From the NCBI GenBank assembly GCA_030147945.1, contig JASBUL010000003.1:1-34013 (forward strand): 34,013 nucleotides of DNA. The letters are read 5' to 3'. The notes beneath the pieces are model-generated. The model made no database searches. It was not told the DNA's origin and saw nothing but the letters and a program-made list of their open reading frames with translations. The position numbers were made by a program, and so were the translations under genes. The DNA is from Oceanococcus sp. (GTDB lineage Bacteria > Pseudomonadota > Gammaproteobacteria > Nevskiales > Oceanococcaceae). Positions within the stretch are counted from its first letter, which is position 1, and every line of letters begins with the position of its first letter. Shown in pieces: positions 1-8,540 of the stretch.

Positions 1-1460
1 GGCATTTCCATGCGTTCGGACAGCTCTTCCGGGGTCGCTTCGCGGCCCATCTCCTGCAGCATCTGGCGGCTGATGCGGTTGAGCTTGTTGATGGTCTCGA
101 TCATGTGCACCGGAATACGGATGGTGCGTGCCTGGTCAGCGATCGAGCGGGTGATGGCCTGACGAATCCACCAGGTGGCGTAGGTCGAGAACTTGAAGCC
201 ACGACGGAATTCGAACTTGTCGACGGCCTTCATCAGGCCGATGTTGCCTTCCTGGATCAGGTCGAGGAACTGCAGGCCACGGTTGGTGTACTTCTTGGCA
301 ATGGAAATCACCAGGCGCAGGTTGGCCTCGACCATTTCCTTCTTGGCCCGGCGGGCCTTGGCCTCGCCGATCGACATGCGCCGGTGAATCTCCTTGATCT
401 CGGAGGTTGGCAGCAGCGTATCGCTCTCGATCTGCAGCATGCGGCCCTGCAGGTCGAGCAGTTCGTCCTGGTGCTGGCCGATGCGCGAAGAGTATTTGCG
501 CTTGGCGCGAATCAGCTTCTCGATCCAGGCTGCATTGGTCGCGTTCTTGGGGAACTGCTTGATGAAATCGGCGCGCGCCATGCCAGCGTCGCGCACGATG
601 ATGCGCATCATGTCGCGCTCGATCTCGCGGATCGCGGCAACCTGATTGCGGATGTTGTCGGTGATCTCGTCAGTGACCTTGGGCGGCAGTTTGAGGCTCA
701 TGAACACCGGCACCAGAGCGGCCTGGGCCGCTTTGGTTTCCTTGTGCTGGTAGCCCTTCTTCTCCAGCTTGTCCATGAACACATCGAACAGCGCCTGCAA
801 CTTGGCAAAGGCTTCCTCGACCTCTTCCGGGTCGGGGCCAGTGTCAGCCGGCGGTTCGATGTCTTCGTCGGAGTTTTCGGCTTCTTCGGCAGCAGCCAGC
901 GCGCTGGCGGAGCCCGGGCCGGTCAGCGGGTCACCGGTTTCTGGGTCAACGAAACCGACGATCAAATCAGTGATGCGGCGTTCGCCTTCCTTGTAGGCGG
1001 CGAAATGCTCGAGCAGGATGGCCACGGTTTCAGGGTGCGCGATGAGCGCCTGCATGGCTTCGGCCAGGCCTTCCTCGATGCGCTTGGCGATGCGGATTTC
1101 ACCTTCGCGGTCGAGCAGTTCCACGCTGCCCATCTCGCGCATGTACATGCGCACGGGATCGGTGGTGCGGCCGAATTCGGCATCCAGCGCGGCCAGTGTG
1201 GCGACCGCTTCTTCGGTTTCTTCGTCGTCGTCATCGATGTCCGCGGCGGCGGCATCGGACAGCAGCATTTCTTCCTCGTCCGGTGCTTCTTCGTGCACCT
1301 GGATACCGAGGTTGTTGAGCTGCGAGATGATTTCTTCGATCTGCTCCGGATCGACGAAATCGTCCGGCAAGTGGTCATTGACCTCGGCATACGTCAGGTA
1401 GCCGCGTTCCTTGCCTTGGGCAATCAGAAGCTTAAGCTTTGATTGTTTTTCTACACTCAT
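1..1460 (-). CDS. rpoD: RNA polymerase primary sigma factor (sigma-70), C-terminal part outside the window
   Basis: This is the housekeeping sigma factor that directs RNA polymerase to -10/-35 promoters. The reverse-strand frame opens with [10 protein letters not shown] at 1460 and stays open to the window edge, showing about 486 of the roughly 610 residues usual for the family. Visible in order are region 1.1 (about residues 1-80), region 1.2 ([11 protein letters not shown]), the acidic non-conserved insert of gammaproteobacterial RpoD ([10 protein letters not shown]), and region 2 with [16 protein letters not shown] and the [14 protein letters not shown] segment; its tryptophan pair lies near residues 429-430. 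Regions 3.1 to 4.2, including the -35 reader, are missing. The gene is last in rpsU-yqeY-dnaG-rpoD and has its own extended -10 promoter in the 158-base gap behind dnaG. The ribosome site is weak (GGGAA about 12 bases upstream). Identity is certain. Confidence 0.98.
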   Translation of the reverse strand, partial: MSVEKQSKLKLLIAQGKERGYLTYAEVNDHLPDDFVDPEQIEEIISQLNNLGIQVHEEAPDEEEMLLSDAAAADIDDDDEETEEAVATLAALDAEFGRTTDPVRMYMREMGSVELLDREGEIRIAKRIEEGLAEAMQALIAHPETVAILLEHFAAYKEGERRITDLIVGFVDPETGDPLTGPGSASALAAAEEAENSDEDIEPPADTGPDPEEVEEAFAKLQALFDVFMDKLEKKGYQHKETKAAQAALVPVFMSLKLPPKVTDEITDNIRNQVAAIREIERDMMRIIVRDAGMARADFIKQFPKNATNAAWIEKLIRAKRKYSSRIGQHQDELLDLQGRMLQIESDTLLPTSEIKEIHRRMSIGEAKARRAKKEMVEANLRLVISIAKKYTNRGLQFLDLIQEGNIGLMKAVDKFEFRRGFKFSTYATWWIRQAITRSIADQARTIRIPVHMIETINKLNRISRQMLQEMGREATPEELSERMEM

Positions 1461-1532
1461 GGAGTCTGGGGTTCCCGCTGGGAGAGCGGCGCTGAAGGTG
1501 CAGCGCGCGCACTGAGGCAAAATAAAACTACA

Positions 1533-1541
1533 ATTATACCA
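1533..1541 (-). promoter_or_regulatory. Extended -10 promoter element for rpoD
   Basis: On the reverse strand this reads TGGTATAAT, a perfect -10 hexamer preceded by the TGn extension. It lies in an AT-rich patch between dnaG and rpoD. The hexamer 17 bases upstream (TGGGAT) is a poor -35, which fits an extended -10 promoter. A start near 1526 would give rpoD a leader of about 66 bases and let it be transcribed independently of rpsU-yqeY-dnaG. Confidence 0.65.
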
Positions 1542-1563
1542 AAAGTGGGCATTTCATCCCACT
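1541..1563 (-). terminator. Hairpin with short T tract between dnaG and rpoD
   Basis: Read on the reverse strand, AGTGGG (1563-1558) and CCCACT (1549-1544) form a six-pair stem with an eight-base loop, followed by TTTT. The tract runs straight into the rpoD -10 element. It could be a weak terminator or attenuator that trims read-through from dnaG. The short stem and T tract keep confidence modest. Confidence 0.45.
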
Positions 1564-1618
1564 GTTGCGGCGTGCGTGCAAGCTGCGCGCCGGGGTGTTC
1601 GAATGGGCTTTCATCGCC

Positions 1619-3334
1619 CTACTGTGATGGTTTTTCACGCTTTTGGTTCAAAGCTTTAAGGCGCGCTTTGCCGTCTTCGTCGAGTCGTCCATGACGCGCA
1701 GCGTCGAGCAACAGTTCCAATTCGCTCTTGCGCGACTCGCGGCGCAACTTCTCGCAGGTGGCCACGAACTCGATAATCGCCGGTTCTTCGTCAATTTCCG
1801 GGTCGACCAGCGACAACCGTTCCAGAATCTCGTGCTCGGCGCGACCGGCGTAACTGTTGATCAGGGCGGCACAGTGCATGTGGGGGTGCTCGTGCACGCG
1901 GTCAAGCAATTCGCTGAGCAGTGCAGCGCCGGCGACGCTGCTGGCGGCCAGGCCTTCAACATCGCTGAAGGCTTCGGCGCAGCGCGGGTAGGTCAGCAGC
2001 AGGGCGATGGCCCGGCGCACCGGTGTCATGCGCTGCGGGGCCTGAATCTGCCGGCGCTGCACCTCGCGCTCGGGCGCTGGGCCGACCAGCTCATTCACGG
2101 CTTTGCCGTTGAGGCCGGCGCGTTGTTCCAGCGATTGCATCATCAGGGCACGAAAGGCCGGTGCATCGATGGGCGCCAGCACCTTCTTGGCTTCGTTGAG
2201 CAGGGCTGCGCGGCCTTCGGCGCTGCTCAGGTCGAGGCGCGCTTCGAGTCGTTCCAGCAGGCGCTGTGACAGCGGGGTGGCGTCGTTGAGGCGTTGCTGG
2301 AAGCCTTCGGCGCCGTCGCGGTGCAGCAGGCTGTCGGGATCTTCGCCGTCAGGCAGGAACAAAAAGCGGATGTCCATGCCGTCGGTCAGCACCGACAGGC
2401 ACACATCCAGGGCCCGGTCGGCTGCGCGCAGGCCGGCCGCATCACCGTCGAAGCAGAACACGATGCGCGGGCTTTGTCGGCTGAGCAGGCGCAGGTGATC
2501 GCTGCTGGTTGCCGTGCCCAGGGTTGCAACAGCCTGGGTGAAGCCGAACTGGGCCAGGGCGATGACATCCATGTAGCCTTCGACCACGATGACCTGATCC
2601 AGGCTGGCGTTGGCCTGCTTGGCTTCGTACAGACCGTAGGCCATGGCGCCCTTGTGGAACACCGGTGTTTCGGGTGAATTCAGGTACTTGGCCGGGTCAT
2701 CGTCGAGGGTGCGGCCGCCAAATGCGACCACGCGACCGCGCGGGTCGCGAATGGGGAACATCAGGCGGTTACGGAAACGGTCATAGACCTTGCCGTCATC
2801 CTTGCGCACCACCAGTCCGGCGTTGTCGGCATCGTCCAGCGGGCTCAGCTTGGCGCTGAGAAAGTCCCAGCCGGGCGGTGCAAAACCGAGCTCGAAACGT
2901 TGGATCATGTCGGCGCTGACGCCGCGCTTTTCCAGGTAGCGCATGGCCTCGCTGTCGGCGGTCAGTTGTTCACGGAAGCGCGCGTGGGCGCGGTCCAGTA
3001 TGGCGTACAGGGCCTTGTTGCGGGCGGCGCCGGCGTCGCCACCCTGGCGTGGTACTTCGACTCCGGCCATGCCGGCCAGCACCTCGACCGCGGCAGGGAA
3101 GTCGAGGCGGTCGAAATCCATCACGAAACGCAGGGCATGGCCATGCGCGCCGCAACCGAAGCAGTGATAAAACTGCTTGTGCGGCACCACGTGGAAGGAG
3201 GGGGTTTTTTCGTTGTGGAAAGGGCAGCAGCCCTTCCATTCACGACCCGCGCGCTTGAGATCAACGCGCGGACGGATCACTTCAACAATGTCGGTCCGGG
3301 CCAGGAGATCGTCGATGAAATCCTGAGGAATCAA
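1619..3334 (-). CDS. dnaG: DNA primase
   Basis: Synthesises RNA primers for the replication fork on DnaB-unwound DNA. The 571-residue product matches the family length (E. coli 581). The N-terminal CHC2-type zinc ribbon uses C37, H40, C58 and C61 (CPFHNEKTPS, then FGCG). The catalytic core follows, with its TOPRIM domain marked by EGYMD at 252-256 and the acidic FDGD at 295-298; the C-terminal third would be the DnaB-binding domain. The start is TTG, four bases after the yqeY stop: no ATG or GTG lies between the preceding in-frame stop and the zinc ribbon, so the rare start looks real. It sits in the rpsU-yqeY-dnaG-rpoD cluster, where primase and sigma factor genes usually share transcripts. 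Confidence 0.97.
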   Translation of the reverse strand: MIPQDFIDDLLARTDIVEVIRPRVDLKRAGREWKGCCPFHNEKTPSFHVVPHKQFYHCFGCGAHGHALRFVMDFDRLDFPAAVEVLAGMAGVEVPRQGGDAGAARNKALYAILDRAHARFREQLTADSEAMRYLEKRGVSADMIQRFELGFAPPGWDFLSAKLSPLDDADNAGLVVRKDDGKVYDRFRNRLMFPIRDPRGRVVAFGGRTLDDDPAKYLNSPETPVFHKGAMAYGLYEAKQANASLDQVIVVEGYMDVIALAQFGFTQAVATLGTATSSDHLRLLSRQSPRIVFCFDGDAAGLRAADRALDVCLSVLTDGMDIRFLFLPDGEDPDSLLHRDGAEGFQQRLNDATPLSQRLLERLEARLDLSSAEGRAALLNEAKKVLAPIDAPAFRALMMQSLEQRAGLNGKAVNELVGPAPEREVQRRQIQAPQRMTPVRRAIALLLTYPRCAEAFSDVEGLAASSVAGAALLSELLDRVHEHPHMHCAALINSYAGRAEHEILERLSLVDPEIDEEPAIIEFVATCEKLRRESRKSELELLLDAARHGRLDEDGKARLKALNQKREKPSQ

Positions 3335-3338
3335 CCCG

Positions 3339-3785
3339 TTAGCTGGTCAGTCTGGCCTTGACCAACTGACTGACCTTGCCCATGTCGGCCTGGCCAGCCG
3401 CGCGCGGCTTGATCAGTCCCATGACCTTGCCCATATCCTGAGGGCCGGCAGCGCTAGCCTCAGCAATGCAGCTGTCGACCAGTGCGGCGAGTTCGTCATC
3501 GCTCAACTGGGCTGGCAGATAAACTTCCAGCAGTGCGGCTTCAGCGACTTCTTTCTCGGCCAGCTCAGGGCGACCGCCATCGTCATACTGCTTGGCGGCA
3601 TCGCGTCGCTGTTTGATCAGCTTTTCGACCAGGCTCAATACATCGCCGTCCGCCAGCTCGACGCGTTCATCAACTTCGCGTTGCTTGATCGCCGCCGAGA
3701 GCATGCGCAGGGTCGCGAGCTTGTCCTGCTCGCGGGCCCGCATGGCGGTTTTGATGTCGTCCTGAATCCGGGCGCGCAGACTCAT
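3339..3785 (-). CDS. yqeY: GatB/YqeY domain protein
   Basis: A 148-residue cytosolic protein of the YqeY family, related to the C-terminal tRNA-binding tail of the GatB amidotransferase subunit. It starts MSLRARIQDDIKTAMRARE and keeps the family's TLRMLSAAIKQREVDER segment and the glycine-rich DMGKVMGLIKPRAAGQADMG stretch. The molecular role is not firmly established; a tRNA-related function is inferred from the GatB resemblance. It lies eight bases after rpsU, with GAGG just before its ATG, and four bases before dnaG, so it is the usual passenger of this operon in pseudomonad-type gammaproteobacteria. Confidence 0.93.
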   Translation of the reverse strand: MSLRARIQDDIKTAMRAREQDKLATLRMLSAAIKQREVDERVELADGDVLSLVEKLIKQRRDAAKQYDDGGRPELAEKEVAEAALLEVYLPAQLSDDELAALVDSCIAEASAAGPQDMGKVMGLIKPRAAGQADMGKVSQLVKARLTS

Positions 3786-3793
3786 CGCGCGCC

Positions 3794-4009
3794 TCAGTAC
3801 ATGCGCTGGCGGCGCGTGATCTCGCGGGACAGTTTCTTGGCGTGGCGCTTGACCGCAGCGGCGCGTTTGCGCTTGCGTTCCTGGCTCGGCTTTTCAAAAA
3901 ATTCTTTGCGACGGACGTCGGTCAGAACACCGGCTTTTTCGCAGGAACGCTTGAAACGACGCAGGGCCACTTCAAACGGCTCGTTTTCCTTGACTTTTAC
4001 GCTTGGCAT
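3794..4009 (-). CDS. rpsU: 30S ribosomal protein S21
   Basis: A 71-residue small-subunit protein that acts in translation initiation on the 30S subunit. The sequence [20 protein letters not shown] with a strongly basic C-terminus ([16 protein letters not shown]) is typical bS21, and the length equals that of E. coli S21. The open frame extends 13 codons further upstream, but homology fixes the start at the ATG at 4009, preceded by GAAG at a workable distance. It is the first gene of the rpsU-yqeY-dnaG-rpoD cluster and is divergent from tsaD. Its leader carries an inverted repeat, described separately. Confidence 0.97.
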   Translation of the reverse strand: MPSVKVKENEPFEVALRRFKRSCEKAGVLTDVRRKEFFEKPSQERKRKRAAAVKRHAKKLSREITRRQRMY

Positions 4010-4035
4010 GCAGGCTTCAACTAATCGGATAGAAA

Positions 4036-4058
4036 TTCCGCCGGACACACTGGCGGAA
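4036..4058 (-). repeat. Inverted repeat in the rpsU leader
   Basis: TTCCGCC and GGCGGAA form a perfect seven-base inverted repeat around a nine-base loop, 26 bases upstream of the rpsU start and downstream of its predicted transcription start. It is not followed by a T tract in the rpsU direction. It may be an RNA hairpin acting on S21 translation or an operator; neither can be decided from one sequence. Confidence 0.5.
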
Positions 4059-4069
4059 AAAGGGCGCAG

Positions 4070-4098
4070 ATTTTACGCAGCATCGGCGCCGAACACAA
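4070..4098 (-). promoter_or_regulatory. Predicted sigma-70 promoter of rpsU
   Basis: On the reverse strand a -35-like TTGTGT (4098-4093) and a -10 TAAAAT (4075-4070) are separated by exactly 17 bases. The -10 matches consensus at five of six positions, the -35 at three of six. It would drive the whole rpsU-yqeY-dnaG(-rpoD) cluster with a leader of about 55 bases that includes the inverted repeat. Confidence 0.5.
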
Positions 4099-4119
4099 CC
4101 ATGCCTGCAATCTGCCAAA

Positions 4120-5190
4120 ATGCGCCCTGTTTTTGACTGGGCAAACAGTTTGGCTGACGCGCGCAACGCACTGGTGCTGGGCATCGAATCGTCGTGTGAC
4201 GAAACAGCGGTGGCTTTGTACCACACCACCGACGGATTGCTCGGCGAGGCTTTGCACAGCCAGATCGATTTGCATGCCGCTTACGGTGGTGTGGTTCCCG
4301 AGCTGGCGTCACGCGATCACTTGCGACGTCTGCCCGGGCTGCTGACCGAATTATCGCACAAGACGGGGCGTACGCTGACAGACGTGGATGCGGTGGCCTA
4401 CACCGCCGGGCCAGGTTTGGTCGGTGCGCTGCTGGCTGGCGCATCACTGGCGGCCGGACTGGCCCAGGGTGCGGATCTGCCCTTGATCCCGGTGCACCAT
4501 ATGGAGGGGCATCTGCTGGCGCCGATGCTGTCCGAGCCGGAACTGGATTTTCCATTTGTTGCCCTGCTGGTTTCGGGCGGTCACACCATGCTGGTGGCCT
4601 GCCATGCGCTGGGGCGCTATGAGTTACTCGGCCAAAGCCTTGATGATGCGGCGGGTGAGGCGTTCGACAAGACCGCCCAGCTGCTTGGTCTGGATTATCC
4701 GGGCGGCCCGGCCCTGGCGCGCCTGGCTGCGCAGGGTGCGCCGGGGCGCTTCACATTGCCGCGACCGCTGACCCGACAGCGTGGCCTGGATTTCAGTTTC
4801 AGCGGTCTCAAAACGGCCGTGGCCAACCAGCTGGCCAAAGTGTCGGATGTGCAGGATCACCCGGATCTGGCGGCGGATTTCGAGCTGGCGGTGGTCGAGA
4901 CCCTGAGCACCAAATGCCGCTGGGCGCTTGAAGCCACAGGCATGTCGCGGCTGCTGATCGCCGGTGGGGTGGCAGCCAACGCCCGCCTGCGCGCCGCGCT
5001 GCAGGCCTTGTGCGAGGCGCAGGGGGCGCAATTTTTCGTGCCCTCGGCGGCGCTGTGCACTGACAACGCTTCAATGATTGCCCATGTTGGCGCCCTGCGG
5101 CTGGCCGATGCGCAGCGCAGTGGCGCGCCGGTCAGGGCGCGCTGGCCGCTGAGTGAACTCAGTGCGCCGCGCGGGGCTGCGCATGCGTGA
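4120..5190 (+). CDS. tsaD: tRNA N6-adenosine threonylcarbamoyltransferase subunit TsaD (Kae1/YgjD family)
   Basis: Transfers the threonylcarbamoyl group from TC-AMP to A37 of ANN-decoding tRNAs, giving t6A, together with TsaB and TsaE. The ASKHA fold is recognised by GIESSCDETA (21-30), the metal-binding HMEGH (127-131), VSGGHT (151-156), SFSGLKT and CTDNASMIAH. TsaC, which makes the TC-AMP substrate, is also in this window (9439-9999). The start is uncertain: from the ATG at 4120 the protein has 356 residues, 16 more at the N-terminus than most relatives, so the TTG at 4150 or GTG at 4174 may be the true start (E. coli 337 residues). None has a clear ribosome site. It is divergent from rpsU and overlaps folB by eight bases. 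Confidence 0.96.
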   Translation: MRPVFDWANSLADARNALVLGIESSCDETAVALYHTTDGLLGEALHSQIDLHAAYGGVVPELASRDHLRRLPGLLTELSHKTGRTLTDVDAVAYTAGPGLVGALLAGASLAAGLAQGADLPLIPVHHMEGHLLAPMLSEPELDFPFVALLVSGGHTMLVACHALGRYELLGQSLDDAAGEAFDKTAQLLGLDYPGGPALARLAAQGAPGRFTLPRPLTRQRGLDFSFSGLKTAVANQLAKVSDVQDHPDLAADFELAVVETLSTKCRWALEATGMSRLLIAGGVAANARLRAALQALCEAQGAQFFVPSAALCTDNASMIAHVGALRLADAQRSGAPVRARWPLSELSAPRGAAHA

Positions 5191-5554
5191 TCAGGTCTTT
5201 ATCGACGGTTTGCAGGGTGACACCTGCATCGGCGTCTATGACTGGGAGCGCCAGCTGCGTCAGCGGGTGGTGCTGGACATGGTGCTGTTCACCACGCTGG
5301 ATGCAGCGGGGCGCAGCGATGATCTGCGCCAGACGGTCGACTACAAAAGTGTTTCCGATCGTGTGCTGGATTTTGTTGGCAGTGCCCGATTCGAATTGAT
5401 CGAGTCGTTGGCCGAAGCGCTGAGCCGCATTCTGCTCAGCGAATTTTCGATTGATGCGGTGACCTTGCGCATAAGCAAACCCGGCGCCGTGCCCGACGCT
5501 GCCAATGTGGGCGTCAGTATTCACCGCGAACGCACCAGCGAGCAGGCTGGCTAA
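5183..5554 (+). CDS. folB: Dihydroneopterin aldolase
   Basis: Cleaves 7,8-dihydroneopterin to 6-hydroxymethyl-7,8-dihydropterin and glycolaldehyde in folate synthesis. The 123-residue product (E. coli 122) starts MRDQVFIDGLQGDTCIGVYD and shows the family residues E22 in YDWE, Y54 in VDYKSV and K99 in ISKPGAV. The frame is open ten codons upstream, but the internal ATG at 5183 fits the family and overlaps the tsaD stop by eight bases, suggesting translational coupling. In Pseudomonas plsY lies between tsaD and folB; here the two are fused directly. FolE, the first enzyme of the same pathway, is encoded at 23920-24489. Confidence 0.94.
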   Translation: MRDQVFIDGLQGDTCIGVYDWERQLRQRVVLDMVLFTTLDAAGRSDDLRQTVDYKSVSDRVLDFVGSARFELIESLAEALSRILLSEFSIDAVTLRISKPGAVPDAANVGVSIHRERTSEQAG

Positions 5555-5565
5555 ACGAGTCTCAT

Positions 5566-6363
5566 ATGGATGCATTGCATGCTGTGCTGCTGGGCCTGAT
5601 TCAGGGCCTGACCGAATTTCTGCCGATTTCCAGCTCCGGTCATCTGGTGCTCACGCCCTTGTTCATGGGCTGGGAGGCGCACTCGCTGGCGTTTGATGTG
5701 GCGGTGCATTTCGGCACGCTGGTCGCGGTCGTGGCCTATTTCCGGCGTGATCTGATGGCCCTGGTGCCGGCGGCGTTTGAGCCGCTGACCGGGCGCGGCT
5801 GGAGCCCGCATGCGCGGATGGCCTGGGGGCTGGTGGTCGCGACAATTCCGGCCAGTCTGGTGGGCATGCTGATCCGGGTGGTGTTCGAGGCCGAGATCGA
5901 CAGCCCGATCATCGTCGCCATCAATCTGATCGTGTTCGCTCTGCTGCTGTGGTGGGCTGATACCCGCCTGCGCGGCGAGCGCAGCGAAATGCAGCTCGGC
6001 TGGGGCCAGTACTTTCTGCTTGGCTGCGCCCAGGCCCTGGCCCTGATTCCGGGTACCTCTCGCTCTGGTGTAACCATGACCGCGGGTATGGCGATGGGGC
6101 TGAGCCGGGTTGCCTCAGCGCGCGTATCGTTTCTGATGGCGGTGCCGGTGATCGCGCTGGCTGCCGCCTATGAGCTGCTTGCCTTGCTGCTCTCGGATGC
6201 ACCGGCGCCGTGGCTGGAGATCGCCATCGGCACCTCGGTGGCGTTTGTCAGCGGTCTGGCCTGCATCCATTTCCTGCTGCGTCTGCTGCAGAGCTACGGC
6301 TTCATGCCATTCGTGATCTACCGCTTGATCCTGGGCGGCGTGATCCTGGTCCTATTCTGGTAA
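5566..6363 (+). CDS. uppP: Undecaprenyl-diphosphate phosphatase
   Basis: Inner-membrane phosphatase that dephosphorylates undecaprenyl diphosphate so that the lipid carrier can be reused for peptidoglycan and other polymers; overexpression gives bacitracin resistance, hence the synonym bacA. The 265-residue protein carries the (Q/E)xxxE signature as QGLTE (13-17), FLPISSSGHL (18-27) and PGTSRSG (162-168), with several hydrophobic segments. It follows folB by 11 bases with no terminator in between and is probably cotranscribed with tsaD-folB. Its last 12 bases overlap the 3' end of the convergent cca gene. Confidence 0.96.
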   Translation: MDALHAVLLGLIQGLTEFLPISSSGHLVLTPLFMGWEAHSLAFDVAVHFGTLVAVVAYFRRDLMALVPAAFEPLTGRGWSPHARMAWGLVVATIPASLVGMLIRVVFEAEIDSPIIVAINLIVFALLLWWADTRLRGERSEMQLGWGQYFLLGCAQALALIPGTSRSGVTMTAGMAMGLSRVASARVSFLMAVPVIALAAAYELLALLLSDAPAPWLEIAIGTSVAFVSGLACIHFLLRLLQSYGFMPFVIYRLILGGVILVLFW

Positions 6364-7611
6364 TTCGGCGCGTTTGAAGCGGGCCAGGCGTTCGACCCGG
6401 GCCTGGCGCAGTGCTTTGCCCAGGGCGGCGCCTTGCAGGCCCTGTTCGATCAGTGTGGCGGGGGAGACCTCGCCGAGCGCGGCAAAGGCGTGACGCAGGT
6501 AATCGGCCTGCGGGTAGTGCGCCTGTTCAAAGCCGGTGCGCCCGCGTGCGTCGGCCAGACAGGCGTTGACAAACATCTCGACCCGTTCCGGGCGACGTAG
6601 CGCGTCGAGCTGCTCGAACAGCTTGAGCAGCGTTTCAGGGCGCAGTTCGCGCGCCTGATGACACAGCAGGTGCAGCTTGGTGACAGCGGTGGCGCTTTGT
6701 TCCAGCGCCTTGGGCACGCGCAGGCGCTGGCAAAAGGCTTTGACCAGCGGCACCCCGCGGTGTTCGTGTCCGCGATGGCTGGGCAGCACGTCGGCAGGGG
6801 TGATGCCCTTGCCGAAATCGTGACAGACCACGGCAAAGCGGGTGGCCAGATCGTTGCTGATGTGGGCGCTCTGCTCGATCGCCAGCATGGCGTGAATGCC
6901 GCTGTCGACTTCCGGGTGATACCTGGCGTTCTGCGGCACGCCGTAAAGGCGGTCGAGCTCGGGGAACAGCACGGCCAGCGCGCCGATCCGGCGCAGCAGG
7001 CGAAAATACTCGGCCGGGTGTGCGCTCATCAGCGCTTTTTCGGTTTCTCGCCAGATGCGTTCGGCGACCAGATGCTGCAGTTCTCCGCTGGCCACGATCT
7101 CGCGCAGCAGGGCTTCGGTGGCCGTCTCCAGCTCGAAGCCCTGGGCGTGAAAGCGGGCCCGGAAGCGGGCCACCCGCAGGACTCTGAGCGGGTCCTCCAC
7201 GAAGTGCGCAGAAACCGCGCGCAGCTGCCGCTTGTCCAGATCTTCGCGCCCGCCCCAGGGGTCGATCAGGCTGCCGTCGGCCGCCTGGGCGATGGCATTG
7301 ATGCTGAGGTCACGGCGCTGCAGGTCCTGCTCCAGCGTGACATCCGGGCTGGTGTGGAACTCGAAGCCGGCATAGCCATGGCCCGATTTGCGTTCGGTGC
7401 GAGCCAGGGCATATTCCTCACCGCTGTGGGGATGCAGGAAAACCGGAAAGTCCTTGCCCACCGGGCGAAAACCGGCCTCCAGCATGGCCTGGGGTGTGGC
7501 TCCGGTGACCACCCAGTCGCGCTCATGCACCGGCAGGCCGAGCAGCGCATCGCGCACCGCGCCGCCAACCAGATACACCTCGCCCGGAATGTGCAGCGTG
7601 GGCGTGCTCAC
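6352..7611 (-). CDS. cca: CCA-adding enzyme (multifunctional tRNA nucleotidyltransferase)
   Basis: Adds or repairs the 3' CCA of tRNAs without a template. The 419-residue protein is of the long proteobacterial type: nucleotidyltransferase head with YLVGGAVRDALLG (13-25), RRDLSINA and EDPLRVLRVARF, then an HD phosphohydrolase domain with FAVVCHDFGKG. The carboxylate pair that is D-x-D in E. coli reads E30-R-D32 here, a conservative change that keeps an acid at both places. The start is GTG, overlapping the oxyR stop by four bases; a second GTG eleven codons later (before YLVGG) would match the E. coli start better. It is last in tsaC-hemF-oxyR-cca. Confidence 0.96.
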   Translation of the reverse strand: MSTPTLHIPGEVYLVGGAVRDALLGLPVHERDWVVTGATPQAMLEAGFRPVGKDFPVFLHPHSGEEYALARTERKSGHGYAGFEFHTSPDVTLEQDLQRRDLSINAIAQAADGSLIDPWGGREDLDKRQLRAVSAHFVEDPLRVLRVARFRARFHAQGFELETATEALLREIVASGELQHLVAERIWRETEKALMSAHPAEYFRLLRRIGALAVLFPELDRLYGVPQNARYHPEVDSGIHAMLAIEQSAHISNDLATRFAVVCHDFGKGITPADVLPSHRGHEHRGVPLVKAFCQRLRVPKALEQSATAVTKLHLLCHQARELRPETLLKLFEQLDALRRPERVEMFVNACLADARGRTGFEQAHYPQADYLRHAFAALGEVSPATLIEQGLQGAALGKALRQARVERLARFKRAELPE

Positions 7612-8540
7612 TCGCTGGGTTGGGCGTCGCTGATCCAGCTGACGCCTTGCATCTGCGAGGCCACGATGGCGTCGTGAACCGCGCGGATCGCCTGCATGCG
7701 AGGGAAGGTGCGACGCCAGGCCAGGGTGATGCGCCGGGTCGGCGGCGTGCCGGCGAACGGTCGGGTGGTCAGCAGCTGACCGTGATCCGTGTCGGGGTTA
7801 ACCGTGGCTTGCGGCAGCACTGTGATGCCCAGACCGCTGGCCACCATGTGGCGGATGGTCTCCAGGCTGCCGCCGGCCAGCGGCTCCTCATCATCGGTGA
7901 CTTTGGCGCAGTCCGGGCAGCTTTCTATGACCTGATCACGGAAGCAATGGCCGGGGCCGAGCAGCAGCAGGTTTTCGTCGGCCAGTTCGCTGGTGCCTAT
8001 GCTGGCACGCTCGGCCCACGGGTGTTGCGGCGGCATGGCCACCACGAAGGCTTCATCGTAGAGCGCCCAGGTGCTCACGCCGGCCGGTGAAAACGGTTCC
8101 GCGACGATAATCAGATCGAGTTCGTTGCGGCTCAGCATGGCGCTGAGCACGCTGGTGTAGTTCTCTTCGATGGCCAGCGGCATATTGGGTGCGACCTGCT
8201 TGAGCGCCGGGATCAGACGCGGCAGCAGATATGGCCCCACGGTGTAGATCGCGCCCAGGCGCAGGCGCCCGCTGAGTTCATCCTGGCCTTCGCTGGCGAT
8301 GGATTCCAGCAACTGTGCCTCGGCCAGCACGCGGCGTGCCTGCTCAATGATGCGCTCGCCGATCGGGGTCGGTTTGACCTTGCCACGCTGGCGTTCGAAC
8401 ACGGTGACCCCGAGCTGGTCCTCGAACTTGCGCAGGGCTACGGACAGGGTCGGCTGACTGACAAAGCTGCGTTCTGCGGCGCGGCCAAAATGGCGTTCCT
8501 TGTCCAGCGCGATGATGTAGCGCAGTTCGGTGAGGGTCAT
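7608..8540 (-). CDS. oxyR: Hydrogen peroxide-sensing LysR-type regulator OxyR
   Basis: Redox-switch transcription factor that activates peroxide-defence genes when its two sensor cysteines form a disulfide. From the ATG at 8540 the protein has 310 residues (E. coli 305): a winged-helix DNA-binding domain at 1-60 ([20 protein letters not shown]) and a LysR substrate domain. The sensor pair lies in GHCFRDQ and ESC at C199 and C208, exactly the E. coli numbering. A longer frame upstream of MTLTELRY lies inside hemF and is not part of the protein. The start codon overlaps the hemF stop as ATGA, and the stop overlaps the cca GTG start. This placement inside a cotranslated cluster is unusual, since oxyR is commonly a single gene or divergent from a target. 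Confidence 0.95.
   Translation of the reverse strand: MTLTELRYIIALDKERHFGRAAERSFVSQPTLSVALRKFEDQLGVTVFERQRGKVKPTPIGERIIEQARRVLAEAQLLESIASEGQDELSGRLRLGAIYTVGPYLLPRLIPALKQVAPNMPLAIEENYTSVLSAMLSRNELDLIIVAEPFSPAGVSTWALYDEAFVVAMPPQHPWAERASIGTSELADENLLLLGPGHCFRDQVIESCPDCAKVTDDEEPLAGGSLETIRHMVASGLGITVLPQATVNPDTDHGQLLTTRPFAGTPPTRRITLAWRRTFPRMQAIRAVHDAIVASQMQGVSWISDAQPSE

Noticed and set aside
105-1442. Long plus-strand open frame of 445 codons
   Set aside because: It is antisense to rpoD, whose reverse-strand frame shows clear sigma-70 regions; the plus-strand product resembles nothing.
6352-7611. Inactive CCA-adding enzyme because D-x-D reads E-x-D
   Set aside because: The exchange keeps a carboxylate and all other motifs are intact; I believe relatives show the same variation.
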